From JBCCBV01 sp039033855 (GTDB taxonomy: Bacteria; Planctomycetota; Phycisphaerae; Phycisphaerales; Phycisphaeraceae), in the NCBI GenBank assembly GCA_039033855.1, contig JBCCBV010000004.1, positions 62,001 through 126,000 on the forward strand: 64,000 nucleotides of DNA. Reading direction: 5' to 3'. The translations under genes were made by a program, and so were the position numbers. Shown here one piece after another: positions 1 to 7,388 of this stretch. The notes beneath the pieces were generated by a model. It saw only the letters and a program-made list of their open reading frames with translations. It was not told the origin of the DNA and ran no database searches. Every line of letters starts with the position of its first letter. Position 1 is the stretch's first letter.

Positions 1-396
1 GGCCGGAACGGCAGCGGGCCCAACTCTAGCGCGGGACAACGCCGCAAACGTCCATTTTATGCCCAGGTGCCCGCACCCGGCACGACGCTGTTCGCGGTGC
101 ATCTCGCCTTGGATGCGCGCTCCGTGCCCGGCCGAGCGGTCCGCGGAGCAGACCGGAGCCACGGCACGCCGGCCGCTCGATCCATGCCGTATTCAGACGA
201 ATCGTGCCCAATTTCAGCCCGTATATGCCTCCAGGCGCGGAGCCCCTATCGAACGATCGGCGCCGATCGACGAGCCGGGCCGGGGGCTTGCTCAGAACCG
301 CACGAGCCCGTAGCCTTTGGGGCTGGCCGCAACGCGACGGACGCAGGATTCTGGCCCCACTTGGGCCCCTGACCCGCCGCCATGCCGGCCGACCCC
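1..396. other. No gene recognised upstream of the tRNA
   Basis: This stretch has only short overlapping open frames of about 60 to 100 codons on both strands. None has a recognisable domain, a signal peptide or a convincing ribosome binding site. I see no rRNA, transposase or repeat here. It may be intergenic sequence or the tail of a gene outside the window. Confidence 0.4.
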
Positions 397-470
397 GGGC
401 CGTTGGCGCAGTTGGCTAGCGCGCGTCGTTGACATCGACGAGGTCACAGGTTCAAGTCCTGTACGGCCCA
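397..470 (+). tRNA. tRNA-Val (anticodon GAC)
   Basis: A full cloverleaf can be folded by eye. The acceptor stem is GGGCCGT (397-403) with ACGGCCC (463-469) and discriminator A470. The D arm uses GCGC/GCGC. The anticodon stem is CGTCG/CGACG (424-428/436-440) around loop TTGACAT, with anticodon GAC at 431-433. The T arm is ACAGG-TTCAAGT-CCTGT (446-462). GAC reads valine codons GUC/GUU. The CCA end is not encoded and would have to be added by nucleotidyltransferase. Confidence 0.95.
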
Positions 471-639
471 TTCAGCACTCGCAACGACCATTTCCCGTTG
501 CGCATCGCCGCGTTCTGCCTCGCAAGGGTAAACCCGGCAAGCGGGCTGGTATGCCCCCGTTTACATGACTCGGTCCCGGCGTTGCTCGCTTGCTGCTTGC
601 GGGTCGCCTGCGTGGGCGGTGTGCGGTGCGAAGATCGCT

Positions 640-2163
640 TCACCCGCGACAACGACGACGGGCCAGGGTGATCAAACCACTCACGCCGAGCATCGCCAGC
701 CCGGCCGGCTCGGGCACGGTGGCGGGGGCCGTAGCGCCTTGCCCAAATTGCTGGGCGAGCACGTCGAAGTCGAGCAGGGTCACCACGCCGTCGCCGTTGG
801 CGTCGCCTTGCGGCTTGTCGCCAACCGTGCCGAAGTTCGCGGCCAGGGTGTCGAAGTCCAGCAGGTTCACCACGCCATCGCCGTTGAAGTCGGACGCGAT
901 GTTCGACAGCGAAACCAGCGGGTTGAACGACACGCTGTCGAGGTAGACCTCGAACAGGCCGGCGTTGTCGCCGAAGAACTGGATGCTGTCGATGGTCAGG
1001 GTGGCGCCGTCGATGAAGCCGTCGCCTTGCACCCAGCCTTCCCACTGGCTGTCGTCAGACAGGTTCCACTCGTAGAGGTTCCACTGGCCGTCGGCGATGA
1101 GCATCTGTTCGAACCCGCGCTCGGCGGTGCCGTCGGCGTCGTCGATGGCGATGCGGACCGTGATGTCGGCGTCCTCGGTCTTGGCCCAGAACCCGACGTA
1201 GCCGTCGGCGGCGAACGTCACGTTGCCCGCGGCGGCTCCCTGGTTGGCCAGGTGGCGTAAGAACCAGTCGCCCGACGTGGCTTCGATCTCCAGCTGCTGC
1301 GCGGCGTTTCCTTCGAAGGCCTCTGCGGTCGTGCGCTCGGCCGTGGACCCGGCGCCGATCCCGATGTTGCTGCCCGAGAAACCCGGGTCGGATGCGAACA
1401 CGCCTTCGTCGACCTCGAAGGTCGCGATGCTGCGGGTGGCGTCCCCGTCGAACAGGTTGGCCACGTAGTCGTCGAGCTCGGCGGACGTACCGTTGAACAC
1501 GTCGCGGTCGACGTCGCCGGCAATGCCCGCCACGCTGCCGGTGAAGGTGTACTGCCAGAAGTCCCAGTCGTTCGGGCCCCACGGGCTTGTGCTGGGCGCG
1601 GAGCTGTTGAGCGTCGCCATCCAAAGCGGCATCTCGGTGATCCGGCTGTCGAGCAGGTTCTGGGCGAAGCTCGGGAACGTGTACAGCAGCGGCCGCACGC
1701 CCTTGGCGTTGAAGATGGTGTCGGAAAACTCGAACGCCCAGTCGGTCATCTGCGTTTGGCTCATGCCGTTGGGGTTGGATTCCAGGTCCAGCACCGGCGG
1801 GAGGAAGCCCGGGCCCATGTAGTCGCCCGCGACCGACATAAACCAGTTCGCCTCGGCCACGGCGTCGGTGAAGTTAGGCGTCGCGAAGTGGTACGGCGCC
1901 ATGTAGATGTTGTTCGCCGTGGCGCCCGCGGCGTTGCCAAAGAACCGCGAGTCGGTGAAGCCCACGCCTTCGGTCGCCTTCATGAAGGCAAAGTCGATGC
2001 CGTCGTTGGCCACCGCACCCCAGTTGATATTCCCCTGGAACACCGACACGTCGATGCCCTCGGCAAAATCGCCCACCGGCTGCGCCAAAGCGGTCGACCC
2101 TGCGAATCCCAACAAACACAGGCCGATCCACACACGCCTGCGGACGCTCGATCCACGCATCAT
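640..2163 (-). CDS. Exported GH25 lysozyme-like protein with dockerin-like repeats and PEP-CTERM tail
   Basis: A predicted 507-residue secreted muramidase-type hydrolase. A signal peptide (RRR, hydrophobic core, cleavage near ALA-QP, residues 1-28) is followed by a GH25 domain at about 34-240. It has the N-terminal catalytic-face Asp in GIDVS (D38) and the DxE pair in LDLES (D126, E128). A beta-rich module that resembles a carbohydrate-binding domain comes next, then two dockerin-like Ca-binding repeats (DFNGDGVVNLLDFD and DANGDGVVTLLDFD). The tail is a PEP-CTERM signal (VPEP, hydrophobic stretch, RRRC). The ATG at 2163 was chosen because GGGAGA lies about 8 nt upstream; an in-frame start at 2241 lacks this. 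GH25 enzymes cleave peptidoglycan, but the role here could be surface remodelling, predation or glycan binding. No neighbouring gene is co-oriented. Confidence 0.85.
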   Translation of the reverse strand: MMRGSSVRRRVWIGLCLLGFAGSTALAQPVGDFAEGIDVSVFQGNINWGAVANDGIDFAFMKATEGVGFTDSRFFGNAAGATANNIYMAPYHFATPNFTDAVAEANWFMSVAGDYMGPGFLPPVLDLESNPNGMSQTQMTDWAFEFSDTIFNAKGVRPLLYTFPSFAQNLLDSRITEMPLWMATLNSSAPSTSPWGPNDWDFWQYTFTGSVAGIAGDVDRDVFNGTSAELDDYVANLFDGDATRSIATFEVDEGVFASDPGFSGSNIGIGAGSTAERTTAEAFEGNAAQQLEIEATSGDWFLRHLANQGAAAGNVTFAADGYVGFWAKTEDADITVRIAIDDADGTAERGFEQMLIADGQWNLYEWNLSDDSQWEGWVQGDGFIDGATLTIDSIQFFGDNAGLFEVYLDSVSFNPLVSLSNIASDFNGDGVVNLLDFDTLAANFGTVGDKPQGDANGDGVVTLLDFDVLAQQFGQGATAPATVPEPAGLAMLGVSGLITLARRRCRG

Positions 2164-2400
2164 TTCTCGTCTCCCAGTCACGACCCTGCGGCCCAAATCA
2201 CCTGAAACGACAGGACTTAACGCACGCACGCTTGGGCTCAATAGTACACCATGAATGCCTGAATCCAGCCTTCGTTATAGAAGAATATGCGGGCGAAACC
2301 GCGGGGCTTACGCTAAGGGTGCAGCTCGATCTTGGCTGAGCCACACAGCACTTGGGCCGTTTAACCCCTGCAAGGCTCAATCCAGACCGTTGACCCACGC

Positions 2401-2420
2401 GGGCAGGCGTTCACCCGCCC
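2401..2420. repeat. GC-rich hairpin resembling a dispersed palindromic repeat
   Basis: GGGCAGGCG-TT-CACCCGCCC folds into a hairpin with arms GGGC/GCCC and GG/CC and two mismatches. It is followed by CTACGAC. It lies between the divergent lysozyme gene and the seven-gene cluster. Similar GGGCGGGT...ACCCGCCCCTAC palindromes occur dispersed in many environmental bacterial genomes. Only this copy was noticed in the window. Confidence 0.35.
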
Positions 2421-2495
2421 CTACGACAAGTCTCATGACCACCTCGCACGACCACACCGGCCCTCGTCCGCACGGCCCGACGGTACGGTTCTGCG

Positions 2496-3461
2496 ATGCG
2501 TCCCCCACAACCGCCCGCCTGGGTGGAGAGCCAACACACGCACGGGTCGGCCAGGTGCACGGCCTACACCGACGCCGCCCGACGGCAATGGCGCGTCGGG
2601 CATTACGACTCTCCGCATCCCCCCGACGGCGTGGCCCTGCTGCGCAAGGTGGTGCGCTATGCGGAACAAAACACGCCGGGTCCAAACGGGAACGGCCACC
2701 CGCAAACGGCACCACGCATCGTCGGGCCGATGGAGGCGTCTACCTGGCGGCCGTACCGGTTCGTCGTCGATTGGAACACGGCCCAGGAAGAGCGCGAACG
2801 ACCCGCGTTCTTGTTCGAGCCCACCCACCCCAGGCGCTACGTGGAAGAGTGGCGCGAGGCGGGGTTCACGCCCGTTGCGACCTACCTCTCGTCGTGGTGT
2901 CCGGATACCGCGGTGCGCGACCCGCGGATGCAACGGGTCAACCAGCGCCTGCATCGCACCGGCGTCTGCACCCGGCCGATGGCCCTCGACCGGTTCGAGG
3001 CGGAGTTGTCCGCGGTGCACGCACTTTCGCTCGAGGCGTTTGCGCAGAACCCTTTCTACACCCCGATCTCGCGCCAGGCGTTCATCGACCTGTACACGCC
3101 GGTGCGTCATCAGATCGCGCCCGAGTTGGTACTGCTCGCCGAGCATCAAGACGGGCTGGCGGGCTACGTGTTCGCTACGCCCGACGCGGCGCAGGCTGCG
3201 CGCGGGGAAGCCATCGACACGCTCATCGTCAAAACGGTGGCGGTACGGCCCGGCCGTGCCTACGCCGGGCTGGGGCAATGGCTGGTGGAGCAAGTCCAGC
3301 TCGCGGGGCACGCGATGGGTTTGCGACACGCCGTCCACGCCTTGATGCATGAGTCGAACGCTTCGACCCGCCTCTCGGAGCATTACGCCAAACCGTTCCG
3401 CCGGTACGCGCTGTTCGGCCGGCCGCTGGGCGCGGAAGACAACGCGGGAGCCGGGCGTTGA
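2496..3461 (+). CDS. GNAT-family N-acetyltransferase, first gene of the lipid-like cluster
   Basis: A 321-residue protein with a family-specific N-terminal part (the GPMEASTWRPYRFV stretch near residue 77 and a LFEPTHP segment) and a C-terminal acetyltransferase fold. The latter has a beta-strand/P-loop-like region around VKTVAVRPGRAYAGLGQWLVEQ (about 248-270) and a closing RYALFGRPL strand. It probably transfers an acyl group from a CoA or carrier thioester; the substrate is unknown. The ATG at 2496 has no strong Shine-Dalgarno and a GTG or ATG nearby could be used instead. The stop overlaps the TTG start of the downstream AMP-ligase (TTGA), which indicates translational coupling. It may act with the ligase in acyl activation and transfer. 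Confidence 0.7.
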   Translation: MRPPQPPAWVESQHTHGSARCTAYTDAARRQWRVGHYDSPHPPDGVALLRKVVRYAEQNTPGPNGNGHPQTAPRIVGPMEASTWRPYRFVVDWNTAQEERERPAFLFEPTHPRRYVEEWREAGFTPVATYLSSWCPDTAVRDPRMQRVNQRLHRTGVCTRPMALDRFEAELSAVHALSLEAFAQNPFYTPISRQAFIDLYTPVRHQIAPELVLLAEHQDGLAGYVFATPDAAQAARGEAIDTLIVKTVAVRPGRAYAGLGQWLVEQVQLAGHAMGLRHAVHALMHESNASTRLSEHYAKPFRRYALFGRPLGAEDNAGAGR

Positions 3462-5041
3462 ACCTCGTCACCCGCCTGCAACAGCAAACGGCCCAGCACG
3501 GCGACCAAGCCGCCATCGTTCAAGGCGACGGGCAAGCGGTCACCTTCTCGCAGTTGGAAGAACGCTCCGGCCAAACGGCGGCGATGTTCCGCGACGCTGG
3601 GCTCGGGCAAGGCGACCGGGTGGTGGTGCTTGCGCCCATGTCGATCGACCTGTACGTCGTGCTGATTGCGCTCTGGCGCCTGGGTGCATCGGCCATGATC
3701 GTTGACCCCGGCGGCGGCCTGGCCCACGTGCGCCGCGGCTGTAAACGGCTGCAACCCACCGGCCTCGTGGGCGTTGCGCGCGCACATGCACTCCGCGCAG
3801 CCGTTCCGTCGCTACGTCGTGTGAAGCGCGCCTGGTGCATCGACCGATGGCTGCCCATGACCGGCCGTTACAACGCCTGGCGGCGGTACCCGCACGACCC
3901 GGCCATCACGACCCTGCGCCCGGATACGCCGGCGCTCGTGACCTTCACCAGCGGCAGCACCGGCGAGCCCAAGGCCGCGGTGCGCACCCACGGGTTCCTG
4001 ATGCGCCAGCACGAGGTGTTGTCGCGCTCGATCGACCTTGCGCCCGGCCAAGTCGACCTGGCCACACTCGCGGTGTTCGCGCTGGCCAACCTCGCATCGG
4101 GCGTCACGACCCTGATCCCCGACGCCGACCTTCGGCGGATCGGCCACATCGATCCCGAGCCCGTCTGGCGACAGATGCAGCAGCACAAGCCATCGCGCTG
4201 CACGGCGTCGCCGGCGTTCTTCGAGCGTTTGTTGACGCTGAACCGCCCGATGCCGTGGTTCGAACACGTGTGCACCGGCGGGGCCCCGGCGTTTGCATCG
4301 CTGCTCGACCGGCTTGCGCACGCTTGCCCGAACGCACGGGTGACCGCGGTCTACGGCTCGACCGAAGCCGAACCGATCGCCGAGTTATGCGCAAATTCGC
4401 TGGGCGAGGCCGAACGCCGGACGATCCGCGAAGGCGGGGGACTGCCCGCCGGTCGGCCGATCGACGCGATCTCCCTGCGCATCGTCGAAGACCGCAGCGG
4501 CGACTCTCTGCCCCAAGTCAGCCCCGTCGCGTTCGACGCCATGACTCAGCCAGCCGGCCAGGCCGGCGAGATCGTCGTGTCCGGCCTGCACGTGCTGCGC
4601 GGGTACCTCGACGGGCAAGGCGATGAGCAGACCAAGATTCATGTCGGGGCCGAGGTTTGGCACCGCACCGGCGACGCCGGACGGCTGGACGACCAAGGTC
4701 GGTTGTGGTTGCTGGGGAGGGCGTCGGCCAAGGTCGTAGACGATCGCGGCGTCGTGTATCCCCTGGCCGTGGAAGCCGCGGCGGATCAGGCCTTGTTCGA
4801 GCAAGACCTCGGAAACGAAAATTTTGTGCGCACGGCGTTCGTGCTGCACCACGGCCGTCGAACGCTGGTGGTGCAAACGACCGATCCGAAACCTGCGCGG
4901 CTGGCGAACCGGCTGCGCGAACCTCTGGCGTGGGCCGGCATCGAGCGTGTATTGTGCGCTCCCCGCATACCGGTAGACCGTCGGCACAACGCCAAGATCG
5001 ATTACCTCGGGCTGCGGCGGTGGCTGGCCAAACAGCGGTGA
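3458..5041 (+). CDS. AMP-dependent acyl ligase/synthetase (ANL superfamily)
   Basis: A 527-residue adenylating enzyme that would activate a carboxylic acid as acyl-AMP and, typically, as acyl-CoA. The phosphate-binding motif TSGSTGEPKAAV is at about 164-175, the A5 motif YGSTEAEP near 301, the A7 motif WHRTGD near 404, and the catalytic C-terminal lysine is in NAKIDY (K513). A GGGAG at 3446-3450 sits 7 nt before a TTG start that overlaps the GNAT stop (TTGA). It resembles the fatty-acid CoA ligases next to lipid biosynthesis genes (OleC-like), but no OleA, OleB or OleD is present. The next gene begins 63 nt downstream. Probable role: loading the acid substrate of this pathway. The exact substrate cannot be read from sequence. 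Confidence 0.85.
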   Translation: MNLVTRLQQQTAQHGDQAAIVQGDGQAVTFSQLEERSGQTAAMFRDAGLGQGDRVVVLAPMSIDLYVVLIALWRLGASAMIVDPGGGLAHVRRGCKRLQPTGLVGVARAHALRAAVPSLRRVKRAWCIDRWLPMTGRYNAWRRYPHDPAITTLRPDTPALVTFTSGSTGEPKAAVRTHGFLMRQHEVLSRSIDLAPGQVDLATLAVFALANLASGVTTLIPDADLRRIGHIDPEPVWRQMQQHKPSRCTASPAFFERLLTLNRPMPWFEHVCTGGAPAFASLLDRLAHACPNARVTAVYGSTEAEPIAELCANSLGEAERRTIREGGGLPAGRPIDAISLRIVEDRSGDSLPQVSPVAFDAMTQPAGQAGEIVVSGLHVLRGYLDGQGDEQTKIHVGAEVWHRTGDAGRLDDQGRLWLLGRASAKVVDDRGVVYPLAVEAAADQALFEQDLGNENFVRTAFVLHHGRRTLVVQTTDPKPARLANRLREPLAWAGIERVLCAPRIPVDRRHNAKIDYLGLRRWLAKQR

Positions 5042-5104
5042 CGCACGGGGGGACGGCTCGTTGCATCGCCAGCCGTCGCGGGCGCCCGCCGGGAGATGCG
5101 CACC

Positions 5105-6460
5105 ATGGTCACGGACTATCGCAGGGTGGCGGAGCACCTTCGAGGGCTGCTCAACAACTGCACGATGGACGCGCTCGCCGAGCGTTTCCTGCCGAGCGAT
5201 CAGGCGATGTCCACCCGTCTGTCCGGAAGCGGGCAGGTCGATGCGGCCTCGCTCGATCGACGCTGGGATTTGCTCGCAAAGAATCTGGAACGAACCCTCG
5301 GTCAAGCCCGCGAAGAGCTCTGCGACCCCCGCACCCGCGCCAGGCTGGATCGCTACCAGGCCAACATCGAAAACTGCATCGGCACGGCCGAGCTGCCCGT
5401 CGGCCTCGCGGGGCCGTTGCGGGTTTGCGGCGTGCATGCCCGGGGCGACTATTACGTGCCGTTGGCGACGACCGAGGCCGCGCTGGTGGCGTCGTGCACT
5501 CGCGGTGCCCAGGCGGTATCGCTGTCCGGCGGCTGCCGGTGTGCGGTGGTGCGCAGGGGTTTGAGCCGCGCGCCGGGCTTTGTGTTCGAGTGTCTGGCCG
5601 ATGCTGGCCGGTTCGCACTATGGGTCACCGAACACATCGACGCCCTGCGCCAATCCGCCGAGTCCACCACCCGGCACGGCAAGTTGATCGACATCCGCGT
5701 CCACCTCGAAGGCCGCCACGTCCACCTGATCTGCGAATACACCACCGGCGACGCCGCCGGCCAGAACATGGTCACCCTCGCCACCGACGCGCTCTGCCAA
5801 CACCTGCTGGCCCATTGTCCAACGCAACCGACGCGCTGGTTTGTCGAGGCCAACATGTCCGGCGACAAGAAAGCCTCGGCCATCTCATTCATCGGCGTGC
5901 GCGGGCGCAAGGTCGTGGCGGAGGCCGTGATCCCCAAGCAGGTCGTCGAACGCCGGCTGGGGACCGACGCCGAATCGATGGAAACCTATTGGCGGGTCTC
6001 TTCGCTGGGCGCCGTGTCCAGCGGCGCGATGGGCGTGCAGGGCCACGTCGCCAACGTGCTGGCGGGCATGTACATCGCCTGCGGGCAAGACGCCGCCTGC
6101 GTGGCCGAATCCAGCGTCGGCATCACGCGGATGGAGGCGCGCCCGGGCCAAGACTTGTACGTCTCGGTCACCCTGCCCGCGGTTGTGGTCGGCACGGTGG
6201 GTGGCGGCACGGGGCTGCCTTCGGCCCAGGCCTGCCTGGCGCTGCTGGGCTTGCCGGAAGCCGACCCCGCCGACGCGCTCGCGGAAATCGTGGCCGCCAC
6301 GGCGTTGGCCGGCGAGCTGTCGATCGTGGCGGCGCTGGCCGCCGGCGACTTCACCCAGGCCCACCGCGCCTTGGCTCGCGACCGGGCCGAGCCCGCTGAC
6401 ACGTCGGAAGAAGCCGGAACGACCGAAACCGCCGACGGGGCCGCGCAACCCGGAGACTGA
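5105..6460 (+). CDS. HMG-CoA reductase-like thioester reductase
   Basis: A 451-residue protein with the signatures of the class I HMG-CoA reductase catalytic domain: ENCIGTAELPVGLAGPL, then PLATTEAALVAS with catalytic E124, a DAAGQNM cofactor-loop motif, MSGDKKASA with K255, GQDAAC with D329, GTVGGGTGLPS, and the C-terminal catalytic His in TQAHRALAR (H420). All four residues known from the human enzyme (E559, K691, D767, H866) are conserved, so it should be active. There is no membrane anchor. ATG 5105 is preferred over 5096 because GGGAG at 5091-5095 abuts the latter. No other mevalonate-pathway gene is present. The enzyme may therefore reduce a different acyl-CoA to the alcohol, or supply mevalonate to a nearby UbiA enzyme. 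The C-terminal 25 residues are acidic and disordered. Confidence 0.88.
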   Translation: MVTDYRRVAEHLRGLLNNCTMDALAERFLPSDQAMSTRLSGSGQVDAASLDRRWDLLAKNLERTLGQAREELCDPRTRARLDRYQANIENCIGTAELPVGLAGPLRVCGVHARGDYYVPLATTEAALVASCTRGAQAVSLSGGCRCAVVRRGLSRAPGFVFECLADAGRFALWVTEHIDALRQSAESTTRHGKLIDIRVHLEGRHVHLICEYTTGDAAGQNMVTLATDALCQHLLAHCPTQPTRWFVEANMSGDKKASAISFIGVRGRKVVAEAVIPKQVVERRLGTDAESMETYWRVSSLGAVSSGAMGVQGHVANVLAGMYIACGQDAACVAESSVGITRMEARPGQDLYVSVTLPAVVVGTVGGGTGLPSAQACLALLGLPEADPADALAEIVAATALAGELSIVAALAAGDFTQAHRALARDRAEPADTSEEAGTTETADGAAQPGD

Positions 6461-6464
6461 CGCC

Positions 6465-7388
6465 GTGCCCAACCGCTGGTGGACGTATCAAGCCGAGCGG
6501 TTCCCCTTGCACGCCCACGGGCCGTTGATCGCCGCGTTCAGCTTCTGCGCAGTCAGCTATTCGTCGGCGTCGCGGGGCGAAGGCGCGCCGCATTACGCGT
6601 CGGTCGGGGTGGCGTTTGTCACGAGCCTGATCTTCTTCCTGCAGCTGCGCATCGCCGACGAGTTCAAAGATGCGCACGAAGACGCGCAACATCGGCCGTA
6701 TCGGCCCGTGCCGCGTGGGCTGGTGTCGCTGCGCGCACTGGGGGTGGTGTTCGCGATCGGTGCCGTTGTACAACTGGGCCTTGCGCTCTGGCTGGACCCG
6801 CGGCTAACACCCTTGCTGCTGGTTACCTGGGCGTACCTGGCCTTGATGAGCAAAGAGTTCTTCGTTGGCGGTTGGCTCAAACACAAGCCGGTGTTGTATC
6901 TGGTCAGCCACATGGCGATCATGCCGTTGGTGGACCTGTACGCCACGGGATGCGACTGGCGCGTGCGCGGCGACGGCCCCCCTTCCGGGCTGGGGTGGTT
7001 CCTCATGGCCAGCTATTTCAACGGCATCGTGATCGAGATCGGGCGCAAGATGCGCAGCCCTGCCGATGAAGAGGCCGGCGTGTCCACCTACTCGGCGCTG
7101 TGGGGCCGGCCGCGCGCGATCGCCGTGTGGGGGTCGGCCGTGGCGCTCACGCTGGTCTGTGCGATGCTCGCGGCGAGCCGGTTCGGGCCCGTGGTCTTCG
7201 CCGTGGTGACGGGTGTGCTCGGCTGCACCGCGGCGATGCTGTGGGCGGTCGGCCGGGCATTCGCGCGCTCGGACAAGTCCGGCGCCGGCAAACGCATCGA
7301 AACCGCGTCGGGCTTTTGGACGCTGGCGCTTTACCTCAGCCTGGGGTTGGTCCCCTTGGCCTTGCACGCGGGGGCGGGTCAACCTTGA
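6465..7388 (+). CDS. UbiA-family prenyltransferase
   Basis: A 307-residue polytopic membrane protein. The first Asp-rich motif is DEFKDAHED (D65, D69, D73), which binds the Mg-diphosphate of a polyprenyl donor. The second conserved loop is EIGRKMRSPADEEAGVSTYS. Seven to nine hydrophobic segments surround them. UbiA enzymes attach isoprenoid chains to aromatic or lipid acceptors. This subfamily is not one of the quinone, heme O or chlorophyll synthases I recognise. The start is GTG 6465 with CGGAGA eight nt upstream, 4 nt after the reductase stop. The downstream gene begins at a TTG overlapping this stop (TTGA). Likely step: prenyl or polyprenyl transfer within the cluster's product. Confidence 0.85.
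   Translation: MPNRWWTYQAERFPLHAHGPLIAAFSFCAVSYSSASRGEGAPHYASVGVAFVTSLIFFLQLRIADEFKDAHEDAQHRPYRPVPRGLVSLRALGVVFAIGAVVQLGLALWLDPRLTPLLLVTWAYLALMSKEFFVGGWLKHKPVLYLVSHMAIMPLVDLYATGCDWRVRGDGPPSGLGWFLMASYFNGIVIEIGRKMRSPADEEAGVSTYSALWGRPRAIAVWGSAVALTLVCAMLAASRFGPVVFAVVTGVLGCTAAMLWAVGRAFARSDKSGAGKRIETASGFWTLALYLSLGLVPLALHAGAGQP

Noticed and set aside
528..564. Terminator between tRNA-Val and the lysozyme gene
   Set aside because: GTAAAC/GTTTAC with inner GGGC/GCCC can pair, but the loop is large and no T-tract follows on either strand, so support is too weak.
5105..6460. Part of a standard mevalonate pathway operon
   Set aside because: No HMG-CoA synthase, mevalonate kinase, phosphomevalonate kinase or decarboxylase gene is in the window; the neighbours are other families.
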